DNA of 64,000 nucleotides from Reticulitermes speratus (taxonomy: Eukaryota > Arthropoda > Insecta > Blattodea > Rhinotermitidae). Of the stretch, positions 46,866 through 58,639 are shown piece by piece. The translations under genes were made by a program, and so were the position numbers. The DNA lies in NCBI GenBank assembly GCA_021186555.1, contig JAJKFL010000427.1:21749238-21813237 (forward strand), written 5' to 3'. Position 1 is the first letter of the stretch. Each line of letters starts with the position of its first letter. Below the pieces are notes generated by a model. That model made no database searches. It was not told where the DNA came from and saw only the letters and a program-made list of their open reading frames with translations.

Positions 46866-49288
46866 CTGTCAAACACGCGGCTGGCGGAGCTTTATTATGT
46901 GGCCGGCTTTCGTTTTCGTGTTTGTAAAGTTTTCCTTTCCGTCTTGTGTTTATTGCACAGTACATCCAAAATATCCAGCAACATTAAGTACAAGGAGTAT
47001 GCTACTGGTATGTATTCGTAACTATCTAAAATCAGTCCTGAGATATAAATTTTTAATTTTGGATGCCAAACATCCGTACAGACTATATTTACGTGAGCAA
47101 GGACGTGAGAATTCGTGGTTATTTTTTGAATCCAAAAGGGGTCCGCGAGCAAAAACTTTTGGGAAAGACTGCATTAGGGTTTTTAAGTGTTCGCAGATAA
47201 AAATCCAAAGAACTGAGGTCAAGCGAACGACGGGCCATGCAACTGGTCCTGCTGTATCTGTCCATTTGTCATGGTAAGTACAGCTGAGTACATCTCACAA
47301 AGGTCGGATAAAATGTGCCGGAGCCCTGTCGTGCATAAACCACGCTCTTACTGCCAAAGGCACATTTTCCAGCATTCATTGAAGACCATTTAACGGTCCA
47401 TCATAACATCTTCGTATCTACGCTCAAATGTTCGAAGTACGTAATTTCCGTTTCGTTTTTTCACCCTACTTATCGTTTGTGGTAATTTTGTTGTTAAACT
47501 CCTTCCCAACCTCTAAAATAAAAAACCATTCATGTAGAAACGTGTTTTTAAATCTTTGAAGACAAGTGGCTGAAGATAGCAGCAGTTGAAAACCGACAGA
47601 TCATATTTTATGCTCTTGCATGAAGAAGGCCTGTCCAAACATCAAACTTTAATGCATGATGATGAGATGATGAGGAATATGGAAACTAACTTAAGTGATT
47701 AATTATGAAAATGGTCTTCTGCATTTCATTGTAACATTAGCATATGCAGAATTATTTTCGAATTTTATGGAACTCCTTCCGTGATCAAACACGAATGGTG
47801 AGGCACAACAAAACTCATTAGCTCTAAAATACTACAACGCGCCCGATTAACCCACGTTATGGCACTTAACAGTTTCAATAAAGCTATATTTCTTAAACTA
47901 TAACAGTTTCAATAACTACGCTAAATATGGGGTATCAGCTTGCTAGTATTATAGGAAGTGCGTAGATTGCATCTTGGCAATACAACCATCTGTTAATGGG
48001 ATGGCTTTACTGCAGCACTTAGTAAACTAGACTAATATTTGTTGTGGGTAAATGGGCCTTGTGTTGCGATCAGAATATAAAACTGATGTGAGTACGACAG
48101 AAATACAACCGAAACATAATCTCGCTGCAGCGATCATGAAAAAAATAAACGAAAAACAGTACAGCCTTAGAGATTAGTCTTAGTTTATGTAAAAAAAGCT
48201 GTTTACCTACAAACTTTTAACACCAAATATTACGTGAACGTGATTACGACTTGAGATTTTTACAGCGTTCGTCAAGAAAGTTGCACACTTTTGTTGATTA
48301 GTAACTAATTACCAACATTTCGCAGAAGAGTCCTGCAGGCGTCGAAATAGTACTGCAATTAGACCTGAACAGCATCATTCCAAATTGTATTCAGTTTATC
48401 ATTCACCAGTATTACTGCCATTGATGCTATATAGCCAGAAACGCTGACATGTCCTTGAAATTAACCTAGGCCTACATTCAGAAACCCTAGCGTCGATTCC
48501 ACTACAGAAGTTCAAGTGATTAACTTGGAATTACTGATGGGAGAAATTAGAACTAAGCAGGAAAGTTCGCTTCTAAACGCATGATTTCATAAACATTCTT
48601 CATACACATACACACTGTCACACACACTGATACATCCGTATATATTAGGCTAAAATATTGCGTAACATGTAGCGTTTTTTTCGTATTTCTGAGGGAAACC
48701 TAACAGGTTATGTGACGCTGTAGTGATCTGGGTTTTGCTGCGACTCTCAATTTCTTACTCTTCATTTTATTAGCAGCGGTGCCGAAGCTAATGCTCGGGC
48801 CCAGTTCGAATCTTTTTTCGCTGCACATTAGAATTCAAGAAGGAAACAATGTAAAATAGGAATTTTAAATATCACTAATTATACGAAAATATAAAACAAG
48901 AAAATTGTTGCCAACAGAAGGCAGTACACGCAACGCAACTTTAATGAATGTTGAGTGAAACTGAATCTTGCCTACTCAAAGGTAGGTCTTTACTTTTCGT
49001 GGAAGACACTGTCAACAAATGGAGTGCAGTAAGGCACTCCATAGTGACTGCTGTAGCACCACCAACAGTATCTGGTACTAATGTTGTTACTAATTTTTCC
49101 TTCCAAGTTTTACATATGGTTTATTGTTGTAAATTAGTTAGGCATTTAGATGCACTCAGTTACTGATAATGATGTGATATTAACAGTAGCCTCATTTTTA
49201 ATTTGCGTATTTAACTTTGTATAATCGTTCTTCTGTTCAGAACCTCAGGGCACGCTTGGCAAAGGTCACTGTGTGAGTAGCAGTGTGC
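46866..49288. other. No gene recognised
   Basis: There are short ORFs only (longest 126 codons at 46,897-47,277, overlapped by antisense ORFs and without family resemblance). The last few hundred bases may belong to a hAT element whose right end lies at 49,297-49,311. Confidence 0.45.
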
Positions 49289-49311
49289 CGCGGCACAGCG
49301 GTTGAGAACCA
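49289..49311 (+). mobile_element. Right end of a hAT-type element
   Basis: ggttgagaaccactg is the reverse of the cagtggttctcaacc terminus common to many hAT transposons and their MITEs, and is preceded by gtgccgcggcacag, often seen next to it. The matching left end and 8-bp duplication were not found. Confidence 0.4.
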
Positions 49312-50120
49312 CTGAATTAGAGCTTAATCCATTTTCCACCACTCCTCATGGGTTCAATGTGAGATTCTGGTATATTTTACATCGCCACCAAATTGATATG
49401 CTTCACTAACCACTGCTCACCACTGCACCACCCACCACCACATCTTCATCGATGTAGCGGAACAAGTGCCAATGAAAATACATGTCCGCTAGTGTTTATA
49501 TATTCTAGTGGCGATAAATCCGAGTGTGTGGTCTTAAAACACTCACAGTGGAATACACAGGGTCGGCAACGAATTCAGAGCTTGCTTACTGCGGACAGAG
49601 GACTCAGCGCTGTTTGTAGGTTTAGTTAAAAAGGAAACATTTGTGCTACCACTAGACATTTCACATTTATTTTCATCCATTTTACAAGTGTTTCTTCTAT
49701 CCTGAACCTAAACCTAACAGAAAGGGATGGTACGACGTTGTGGGATTGCAGTTAAACGTCACATTTAAACATTCGTCTCACTTGCGGATTATTTTTGGCT
49801 ACAGTGTTTGGCGGAAGAGGAGCCAATATAGCTTAGCCATTGAAGTGGCTCTCAGGATTCGACTTCGGGTAGGGGCGCAAATTGTTCTTTTGTCGCGAAG
49901 TTTACACCAAACCTTATGCAGTGGATGACAGTGGCTCCTTTCCTCGGGCTAAAGACAACGTGTGAATCGGACCGCTTACCTCCATGCAGGGCCTAAATCA
50001 AGAATGCGCGAAGCTTTAACCTCCTTTCGTTATAATTAAGCAAAAGGATAAATTTACTCTTCTCAGACCGTCCTTGAAACTCACCCACGTTAGTATTATA
50101 GATAACAGGCCTACTGCAGC
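49312..50120. other. No gene recognised
   Basis: No gene or repeat was recognised beyond short ORFs. Confidence 0.5.
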
Positions 50121-50169
50121 AGCTCCTTCAATCACACCAACAAGTTATATTACAACGTTTTGTCTTGGC

Positions 50170-50203
50170 AACTAGTTTCGGCTCGGGGACTGAGCCATCA
50201 TCA
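50170..50203 (-). ncRNA. Hammerhead-like core, left arm of second element
   Basis: On the minus strand: ctgatga, t, stem II ggctcag...gagcc, gaaac-ta-gtt. Canonical CUGAUGA box; extra U present. Confidence 0.48.
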
Positions 50204-51067
50204 GGCCACTAACTATTTAGATACAATAGAAATATATTACATTTACAAAGAAACAGTAATGATAATCAGTTAAATGATAGGCGTGGAGTTACACATAACA
50301 GAATATTTGATACTATAATAAAAAGAGAAGGTCAATTGACTAACGCCCCTCTTTTAAAAGATGTCCTTTCGTAAACGTAACGGCAGTCGACTGTAAACAG
50401 CAGTTCGTAAGACAAGCACCGGCCACAGAAACACGGAGCAAGATCGTACAATAAAACGTATCTATAAGAACTTCGCTCCTGTAAGAAACGTTCTATAAAC
50501 ATACATATAATTGCTTTATTCTAGTACCCACTTACAGCTTTACGTATTTCGATCACATCGTTAAATTGGGATAATTTTTATAATTAAGAAATACAATATT
50601 CTAATACTACACAGCACTTACGCATACGAACCATTAATTAATTTTTCAGAAAACCCATATAGACGAAGATGATTGAGGTTACGGAGAGGGCCGAAAAAGT
50701 GTATCCATATTTTCTGCACATAACCTGTCAAGATACTAGCACGACGATTCATCCACTAACATATTGGATGACACCGGCAGCTTGTCACGTTTCGTACTGG
50801 TACTGCATTATGTATAAAAACCTTTACAGTTTACTCTTTGCTTCAAATTTATTTTTTAAGTTAATTTTTAAAATATTTTATATTTTTAGAACTTTGTTAT
50901 TTTAACAGTTACTTTAGAATCACACAGTTCTAACATTTTCTTAGGCCTCATTAAAAAAAATCTAATTGTCTTATATACATTCATAATGGATTCATCGATG
51001 TAGAGGGGGAGATTTCCTACCCATTATATATACAGAACTCCCTTTTTATAGTTTTTGTGTTAGTGGC

Positions 51068-51102
51068 CTGATTATGGTTCAGTCTTCTAGCCGAAACTAG
51101 TT
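51068..51102 (+). ncRNA. Hammerhead-like core, right arm, decayed
   Basis: It reads ctgatta, t, weak stem II ggtt...agcc, gaaac-ta-gtt. The conserved G of CUGAUGA is replaced, so this copy is probably inactive. Confidence 0.4.
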
Positions 51103-51152
51103 GCCAAAGAAATAAACGTCTGTAATATAAACTGTTGGTGTGAATGAAGAAG

Positions 51153-53143
51153 CTAAATAAACACGCACTTCAGATAAAATTTGTTGTTAGGAGGGAATAG
51201 GTAAGAATTTCGACTGATATATAGGTGGAAGTTTTACGTGTCTTATCTTAGCTTCCAAATTGAAAACTTAAATAGACTACGACCGAATCACAACTACTGC
51301 TCATTTCCACTCTACGTAACTTCTTAGTTAAACTGTCGTTAAATAGACCAGAACTCAGGTCACATGTCCGATTTATAGTCTATAATCGGTGCTGTTTTTA
51401 GGAGGTTACTTCTGAAGCAGGAATGGATATCTCAGAGTGGAATTATTACGTTTATGTCTTGTACTACGCAAACATTGAAATGTCATATACCGATATATAT
51501 ATATATATATGTGTATAAAGATGGTTTCATATTAAGAATGTCTCTTATTTAAGAATTAATAATTTAATTTTAAGAATGCCAAGCACTCTGTTTTAAGATG
51601 GATATTACATTTAAATGATATAAAACTTTAGTTCCTACTTCACATAGAACACAGTCCATGTCCATTATAGACAAGTCAGTGAACGATGTTTAGGGAAATG
51701 ATCTATATTATAAGAATCATACGAAACACATAAATACACAATGTGGTAAAATAAAATTTCTAATGGTACCGCAAAGGTATATATAATTACCAGAGAGTCA
51801 GTATGTTATTGAATAACACATGCAAATTAGGATTTTGTCAGGAATTTATGTTGTGAATTCTTGTCTCCAGAGTTTTAAGTTGGAATGCTTTCCAAATCAT
51901 ATATCATGTCATGACACGACATTATTTTTGTCACAAGCTGATTACTTAAAGTATGTGATATGCGTGATTTCAGGTTTCCGTCGTGATGTAAATGACGTTA
52001 CGCTCTTTTGGGATTTTACGCAGCGTAGAATCCCAAAAGAGCGCAAATCCCCAAACAGGCCTAATTCCGATGTAGGTAGATGTGGTTGTGGTGGCTTTTG
52101 GCAAGAGAAAGTATTAAAATTGATCATAGTGATTGCAAAATAGCCAAGAAAGGAACAATGCCTGGACACGTAGGTTCTATGTAATGCGCGATGTCAAGAG
52201 GGAAGACTGTTGCAGCCTAACGTAAAACTTCCCTTGGCCAAAATTTATAATTTATTTTTCATTTTTTACACCAAACACAAATCTGAATAAGTGAGTTTTG
52301 AAGTATTCACAGCGGTGTAGTTGAGGAATCCGTTCTTCTAGAATATGACACTGCATTACGGAGTAATCGGATCACATTTCGTTGGAATACACTGCCTTCA
52401 TCTTAAGAGTCGGTAAGTACTGGGGGAATTCTTTAGCGATACACTGCCACACTTAGTGACGATATGTGTATATTTCAACATAATAAAGATAGTTTACAAG
52501 TAATTTTTGACTTGCTAATCCCTTGGAGCAGCATGCTGAGGTCACGAATTAAGGGCATAGACCCCAGCTGACGCCCATGTGCAGGTAGCAGAAATAAACA
52601 CTAGCATAGAGCAGAAAGAGGGATAGGCCATACCGAAGAAAGCTTAGTCTCTGTTCATCCTGCCAGCCATGTTGAGGGCAGGGACAAAAGGACTGTTACC
52701 CTACACGGAAACTGGATGAACATGTCTGCTCTAGATCCTACTTAATTTTCGCTTGGGTGATCGCTGATGAACCACTGGAGCTAGACGTGTGGAAGTTGTT
52801 ACGGAATTTGATCACAACCTGCCGACAAATTCTCCTTAAAATTCTTGTTTATTCTAAGTGTTCGAACCTCACATCATTTCTAAGTTGAGAATGTGTCTTG
52901 CGAATTTAATGTCGTGAATATCAGAACAGCTAGAAGTTTGGCATAGAAATGGACCCCTAAGTGTTTTTCAATTATGGGAAATTTTGTAGTTTTACATCGG
53001 TCCGTATACAATGTACTCGTCGAGGTAGAACAGTGTACAGTGTTTAATGATTCATTTGTAGCTTCACCATCTAAATAAAAGTAGTCATTATACGCTTACG
53101 TTACATCACTTAAAACTTTATATTATATTACCGTGCATTCTAA
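51153..53143. other. No gene; holds an (at)n run and a 43-bp palindrome
   Basis: An (at)n run lies near 51,496-51,510. At 52,001-52,043 two 21-bp arms (cgctcttttgggattttacg+c and its reverse, one mismatch) meet with a 1-base spacer. The overlapping ORF phrase LFWDFTQRR recurs in insect repeats and is not a gene. Confidence 0.5.
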
Positions 53144-53276
53144 TAATTATTTTATTCCAACAAATGCACTACACTATTTTAGTGTTTTATTTTCCCGGCA
53201 CAAGGAGTGCCGAAACATAAGTAGGGACAAGAAAACACTAAAATAGTGTAGTGCATTTGTTGGAATAAAATAATTA
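53144..53276. repeat. Hairpin-forming inverted repeat with ribozyme-like loop
   Basis: Two 45-bp arms (53,144-53,188 and 53,232-53,276) are near-perfect reverse complements around 43 bp. The loop contains its own hairpin cggcac-aagga-gtgccg followed by aaac, resembling stem II plus GAAA of the hammerhead copies, but no CUGAUGA box precedes it. Confidence 0.75.
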
Positions 53277-53539
53277 ATCAATCACTTAATACGTTAACAC
53301 GTTTTATTGGTACTCTGAATTTGTATTTCACTTGATTTACGAATAATCTTTTATTTAGAATCACTAAAGGTGTTTGTGTTGTGGTGCAAACAGATTTTGT
53401 GTGTAGCTTATTTTCTCGCTAGAATGTTCAGAATTATTCCACCGAGTTTATGTAAACTTCTTCTCAAGTCAGTAAAGTTTGGCAAGTTGTAATTAACTTT
53501 TCGTCTTGCCAATAATATTATTTAAAAACAAAATAGACC

Positions 53540-53800
53540 TAGTCCTATCGAATTCTTCCCCCCCCCCCCCCCGGGCCCTCTTCCTTCAAGTTTCTCGCCA
53601 CATCGTGGTAATAATTTATTTTCTTCCCCCATGCAAACCACATGACCGAAATATCTCATCCTCTTCATAATGATATTGCGCGAGGGCTGCAAATCATGAA
53701 ACTCTACATTATGCAATTCTTTGCACCCTCCTGATACTTCCTCCCTGTCAGGTGCGAACATTCTCCTGAATATTCTATTCCCAAGAACTCCCATTTTTGC
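53540..53800 (-). repeat. RTE-like LINE 3' stub, copy 4
   Basis: On the minus strand an open frame reads NRIFRRMFAPDREEVSGGCK, LHNVEFHDL, MKRMRYFGHVVCMGEE, the best-kept coding stub of this family here. It ends at a C-run in the plus strand (53,558-53,572). Confidence 0.7.
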
Positions 53801-54639
53801 ACTAAAGTGAGAGACGAGGTAAGAAGTAGATGCTGAACAGAAACGTAGCTAGCATTTTCCCCGCTGGGTTGGCTCTTCATTTCATTGTGAATGTCATTTT
53901 GGTCTGTTAGGTCTTTCCGAGATGTAACTTTGCGAGATTTAAGGTTCTTACAGTTTTAACTTCGAATAATTCCGTTTCCGGGAATGTGACTTATAGTCTG
54001 AGAGAAATGTAACGATGTTTCGGGTGAACTAAATGTTATCATTTTCAGGGTAGTTAACTTTGCGACATTTTTTATGGATTTAGTGGATTTATTAGCTATC
54101 TCTGTTGTAATTTTGTTTTCACTCTGGGGACAAGGCCTTTACATGAACCTACTTTGTTTACCCATCCTCTTACCAGCATTTAGCAGAGCTTCTGTGTTTT
54201 ATGTGTAATAGGTCTATTGGTTTCTGGCCCAATAAATGGTTATTATAGGTTACTTTTGAAAATATTTTGTTAAAACTCACATGGTTCAACTGTAAAATAC
54301 ATTTACAAGAAATCGAACAGGCGCCTTTCAAGTCGCATGGCAATGCCGTCTTGTGTAACGGACTATCAAGTCATGATATCGTCAAGCTGGCTATCCTGAG
54401 CGACGGAGAACCGGGTTGTGATGGACTGTTGGATGTAAATTCACGGCAGTGTTTAGATAGCAGAAAGAGAACAGTTGATCGAAGTAGGTTTCGCCGCCTG
54501 TTTTAGTTGTAGTACTGACGTAATTGTGCCTCTCTAAGTCAAAGATTCCAGAGTGAAGAATCAGAATTGGACGTAAATACGTGCTGGTCACAAAATCCAG
54601 TCTTGTAAAGTGGAAAAAATGAAAGTTTCCCTGTCCACT
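53801..54639. other. No gene recognised
   Basis: No gene was supported. Antisense short ORFs overlap each other. Confidence 0.5.
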
Positions 54640-54905
54640 CCATGCAGGCGTATAGGTGGTGTATAAAGTATAGCTCCACTCATTCTTAATATCGGCACTA
54701 GATGGAGTTGAATGGTCCTCTTCACACCCCGCCCTCTTTACCGCCGAGCAAGAACCCCGGTAGTCATTGAACAGGAGGCGGGGTGGCCACGTAGCAGGTC
54801 TGGGCGTTGTGGAGGAGAGAAATATTTCTTGCTTCTGCTGGGATTCAAACCCCGGATCGTGCAGCCCGTAGCGTAGTCAATATACCGACTACGCTATCCC
54901 GGTTC
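54640..54905 (-). repeat. SINE-A, copy 4
   Basis: On the minus strand: gggatagcgtagtcggtata (A-box), ggggtttgaatccc (B-box), a diverged body with cgcctcctgttcaatgacta, and a 3' end less clear than in copies 1 and 2. Confidence 0.75.
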
Positions 54906-55088
54906 CATCCTCTTGGTCAATAACCACATGTCCTTGAATATCAAAAGATTTTCATCTGTGAATTCTTGGGCGTGAGAATCCAATAATTCAGTTGCATATG
55001 TAGATGACATTTTGTTTCCTCTCTCCATTACAAATTCATTTATTTCTTCTGCAGAAACCTGCTGATCATAAGGGCGGGGTGTCGGCAC
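54906..55088 (-). pseudogene. Possible Tigger/pogo-like DDE_1 transposase fragment
   Basis: A 60-codon frame reads VSAEEINEFVMERG and TELLDSHAQEFTDENLLIFK. This resembles the segment after the catalytic core in DDE_1 transposases (acidic, with DSH...LT.E.L wording). The match is by memory of the family style, so it is tentative. SINE-A copy 4 abuts it. Confidence 0.35.
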
Positions 55089-55899
55089 TAATCGGATAAT
55101 AAATAGTATTTGTCATGCTGGAGGCTGGCTTCTATGTATAAAATCTACTGCGGACCAACAAACACAGTGTCCGCACACGTCGAGGGGCTTTGGGGTTATC
55201 CTAAGGGAGCTGCGGGGTTACTTTAGGGACTCCACGAATTCACATAGTTTCGCAGTAAGCCATTTGTTGACTTTGTTTTTTGCTTTACTGATAAATAAAA
55301 TGTTATCTTTTTTTTACAGCGGTTACTGATTTAATAATAATGTTGTCAGTATTTAATTGATTAATGGGACCTAAAATAATAACTGTTAGCGCAAGAAGGT
55401 CCGTGATTTTTTTTAAATTTCAGAAGGGGCCCTCGAAATGTTTGTAACCACTGGTCTGTACTACTATAAAGAATGTCTCATAAGTCTGGAACCATAGAGA
55501 AAAATTTTGAAAGCGGTCTGTATCCACGAAATGTGTTCAGAATATGTTGGTGGATGTCCTCAGAGGTCGATCGCGTGGTTGAGCTCCTTTGGATCCCGTT
55601 TTCCTGAAATTTGCTACCAGTTTGCAGACACAGCTTTGTGTAATCTGCGTCCGGATGCTATCTGTTAAATTCCTCGGCGACCTCCCTATGACACCGATTT
55701 GCCACGAGCAGGATGCGTTCTTCGTTACTCAGCAAAGTAATGGACACCTGAATCGATATGATTATGAATAACTTATTTTACCTTGTGGTTGCGGACTTAA
55801 GGGATACTGAATACTTCAGTCACACACAAGAAAGTTATGGAATATTTTTTCACCGTTTTCAACTCACTGCCTTAGAAGAATAGCTAGGCATAATTGAGA
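55089..55899. other. No gene recognised
   Basis: AT-rich, short ORFs only. Confidence 0.5.
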
Positions 55900-56100
55900 G
55901 GGATATATTAAAATTGGATATTAAAAATATAGGACGGGATGGGATGGACTGGATTCATCTGGCTGACAGAGGCAAGTGGCGTGCTGTTGGGAATTACGGT
56001 AATGAACCTTCGGATTCCATAAAATGCGAGTAAATTCTTGATTATCTGAAAAATTGTTACATTCTCAAGAAGGACTCTGCTACATACAGTTTAGCTCCTT
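55900..56100 (+). repeat. RTE-like LINE 3' stub, copy 5
   Basis: It reads NIGRDGMDWIHLADRGKWRA then, out of frame, the tail with SIKCE and SATYSL as in the other stubs. Confidence 0.6.
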
Positions 56101-56646
56101 GTGATACTCAGAATAGACAATGATTATTCCCCTAACTATGTTCAAGTTGTTCTTTGTAACGGAGACTCATTGTGTGTATTGCGATGCGTCAAATATAACT
56201 GTAAAATACTAAGCCGATGAACTGTATGCTTCAGAGTTTTAAATATGTATAAAGGTGTTAAGTATGCGGTAAGTTGCTGGAGCTTATTTAAGTAACGTTT
56301 GATGATTTAAGTTTTAATAATTTCAGATACACATTGTTTGAAAAAGAAAGGCCATTTTGTAATTACTTTCGGCGTAAACGTGCCAGCAGAGCCGTGCAGA
56401 CTGCACGAAACGACCCTTGCCCTACTGCAGCGAGGTCAGCTCAGGCTGCTGTATGTTTATGCCTCGAGTATTGAACGGGTGGGATTCAATTGACTGGAAA
56501 ATCTGTTCTGGTGTTGCGGCTATATTAAAGTGCAGAGCGTTCTGGAAGAGTATGTTCATTTGTGATGTTGCCGTACAGGGGAATTTTGCTCACTGTGCTG
56601 TACTTTTAGATATAAGAAATTGCAGATGCTTTTGGGTCTCTACGAG
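56101..56646. other. No gene recognised
   Basis: No gene was supported. The 132-codon ORF at 56,417-56,815 runs into SINE-A and has no family resemblance. Confidence 0.5.
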
Positions 56647-56925
56647 CTGGTGTAGCTCAGTGGATATAGAGATAGGCTACGGGCTGGACAACCGAGGAAT
56701 CGTTACTCAAGTCCTGGCACTGGAAAGAGATTTTTCTATTCTCCAGAACTTAACAATAACCTACTCCGCGGACGCCGGAGACTCTGTCCCTGGGGCTAAA
56801 GCGGCCGGGGAGTGAAACTGACCCCACACCCCCATCTAGTGCTGAGATTAAGAATGATTGGAACTATACCTCCATTCCCCCGTATCTCTTTTTTAACTTG
56901 CCCAGCGATAAATTTACCTTTAATT
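56647..56925 (+). repeat. SINE-A, copy 5
   Basis: The head ctggtgtagctcagtggata has a perfect A-box (tagctcagtgg). The B-box is decayed (ggaatcgttactcaagtcc). The 3' end is aaatttaccttt. Confidence 0.75.
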
Positions 56926-57091
56926 TTCTTGGTCTGTACAACACAGCACTGGAGCAGTTTGGTGCGAAATGTTTATTACAATGACATACATAATACATAA
57001 TAATGGTCATACTAAGGAGAAAACTCGCGGGGCATGTAGCGTGCATGGGAGAAATGGGATGCGAATGCAGAATTTTAATGTAAAAGCCCCA

Positions 57092-57136
57092 ACGGAAGAG
57101 ACCACTTGTATATCTTAACGTAGGCGTGTGGATAGT
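57092..57136. other. 45-bp target-site duplication, left copy
   Basis: acggaagagaccacttgtat and the following 25 bp are repeated at 57,497-57,541 with a single C/T difference. This is much longer than usual SINE duplications. Confidence 0.85.
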
Positions 57137-57496
57137 TTTTTTTTTGTTTTTTGTTTGTCCCTGTCGCTCCAACGTGAAACATAGGGGCCTCCTTTCGGAG
57201 GTTTCTATGGTCATGTGCGTTGATCTAGTGAGTGACCAGCCCACTGACCGCACAAGTTCGACTCAATCCTGATGTGACTGCCAGAGCCATCTGGCAGGCA
57301 GTCAGGAGACTTGGGTGAGAAATGGCCGCTGAATTTTGCTACTAAACATTTCTATTCATGCCCGTAAGGTTCTTTTACATGCCGTAAATCTACGACATGG
57401 GACCGACGGCTTTACTTCCCCTCCGAAGGAAGTGGTGTTCCGGATTTTTATCACCCTTAAAAATACAGCACTCTAACCACTAGTCCACCGAGGGTG
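57137..57496 (-). repeat. SINE-C, tRNA-like head, inserted in an RTE stub
   Basis: On the minus strand it begins tcaccctcggtggactagtg (A-box-like tggactagtgg, ggttagagtgctg) and passes through gtcggtcccatgtcgtagat and agatggctctggcagtca. It ends in an A-rich tail of ~17 bases (plus strand T-run at 57,137-57,153). A clear B-box is lacking. Confidence 0.75.
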
Positions 57497-57700
57497 ACGG
57501 AAGAGACCACTTGTATATTTTAACGTAGGCGTGTGGATAGTGTTAGAAATGATTTCAAATAAATGTGGAATGAGCGTGTGGACTGGATTTGTTGGCTTAT
57601 GATACCGAGCTGTTGTGAACACAGTGATGAACTTTCAGGTTATATAAAATGCGGGTGATTTCTCTGCTTCTCGTGAAGGACCTTCTTGCATGGAGTTGGA

Positions 57701-58639
57701 TTAATTAATTAATACTAATGAGAGTAATGCATTTCATTTATTAGAGTGCTTGGCAGCAGCTACAGCCTGTAGCAGGCAAGCTCTTAAATACACAGTGGAT
57801 ACCAAATAACGAAGGACGATGACGACCAGAGCAAGGAAAGTAGTAGTAGTAGTAGAAACGGGCTAAAATCTCTGGTTTCCGCCCAGAGTTATGGAATTCC
57901 TTTTGCGTGGCCTAGGAATTCAGCATATATTTCGAAAAGTTTAGTAGATTTTCAAGACCGATGTTGCTCAGTTGATTTTATACAGTGTATCAGGTTCCTC
58001 CGAAACTTCAGGGAAAAATATTATAAGCATGGTGTAGTAACCCAGGAAAGTATCATTTTAGTCGTGTACTTATTCTAGTATTTGATTTCGTGACATGCTA
58101 TACATTTGTTTGCTTCTGTCAGCAAACATGCGTTGATCATCCGATCTTTCTGAAGGACAGTTCATTCAACTGTCGCCAGAAATTCAATGTCATTAGATGC
58201 TGTTCTTCTGTAATATCTCTTAAAAGTTTGTAAGTTCCAATCAGTGAAATAGGGATTGAAGTTAACAGCCAAATTTCTGTACATTTTTATCATATTTAAA
58301 TGGTTACAAATTTATATTTGTTATTCGAGAGCAATACTGAGAATTTATCATATCGATTTGTAGAACTATGTGACACTATATTGCAGCAACATAGTAAACC
58401 AAGTACGAAATGTCCACAGAACGTAACGCTTCCGGCGTGTTCGCTTTGTTATTTTCTCTGTATTTTAAATTTGCGGGTGTTTTTGTAAGAAACATGCTGA
58501 TGACACGAGCATTTGAAATGTACTTATTCACATTTTTCACCAGACACAATAAGCTTTATCTGTATCTTACCCACAGATTTACAACCCCGAAAATGGCTTT
58601 AAATCGATTAATGTTTGATTATTACGTTTAGATATTTGT
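57701..58639. other. No gene; short (tag)n
   Basis: A tagtagtagtag run lies at ~57,840. Otherwise nothing recognisable. Confidence 0.5.

Larger units (their letters stand above)
50121..51152. mobile_element. Second inverted-arm element with hammerhead-like cores
   Basis: The ends are inverted ~93-bp arms: 50,121-50,213 matches the reverse complement of 51,060-51,152, with shared words cacaccaaca, ggcaactagtttcggct and caggccactaac. Each arm carries an outward hammerhead-like core. The ~850-bp interior is AT-rich without a coding frame of note. It has the same plan as 31,080-32,289 but is older. No target duplication was identified. Confidence 0.6.
57003..57700 (+). repeat. RTE-like LINE 3' stub, copy 6, split by SINE-C
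   Basis: The left part (57,003-57,136) reads RRKLAGHVACMGEMGCE and QRKRPLVYLNVGVW. The right part resumes after the duplicated 45 bp with NERVDWICWL and TFLHGVG. Continuity of the LINE order across the insertion shows that the repeated flank is a target duplication. Confidence 0.7.
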
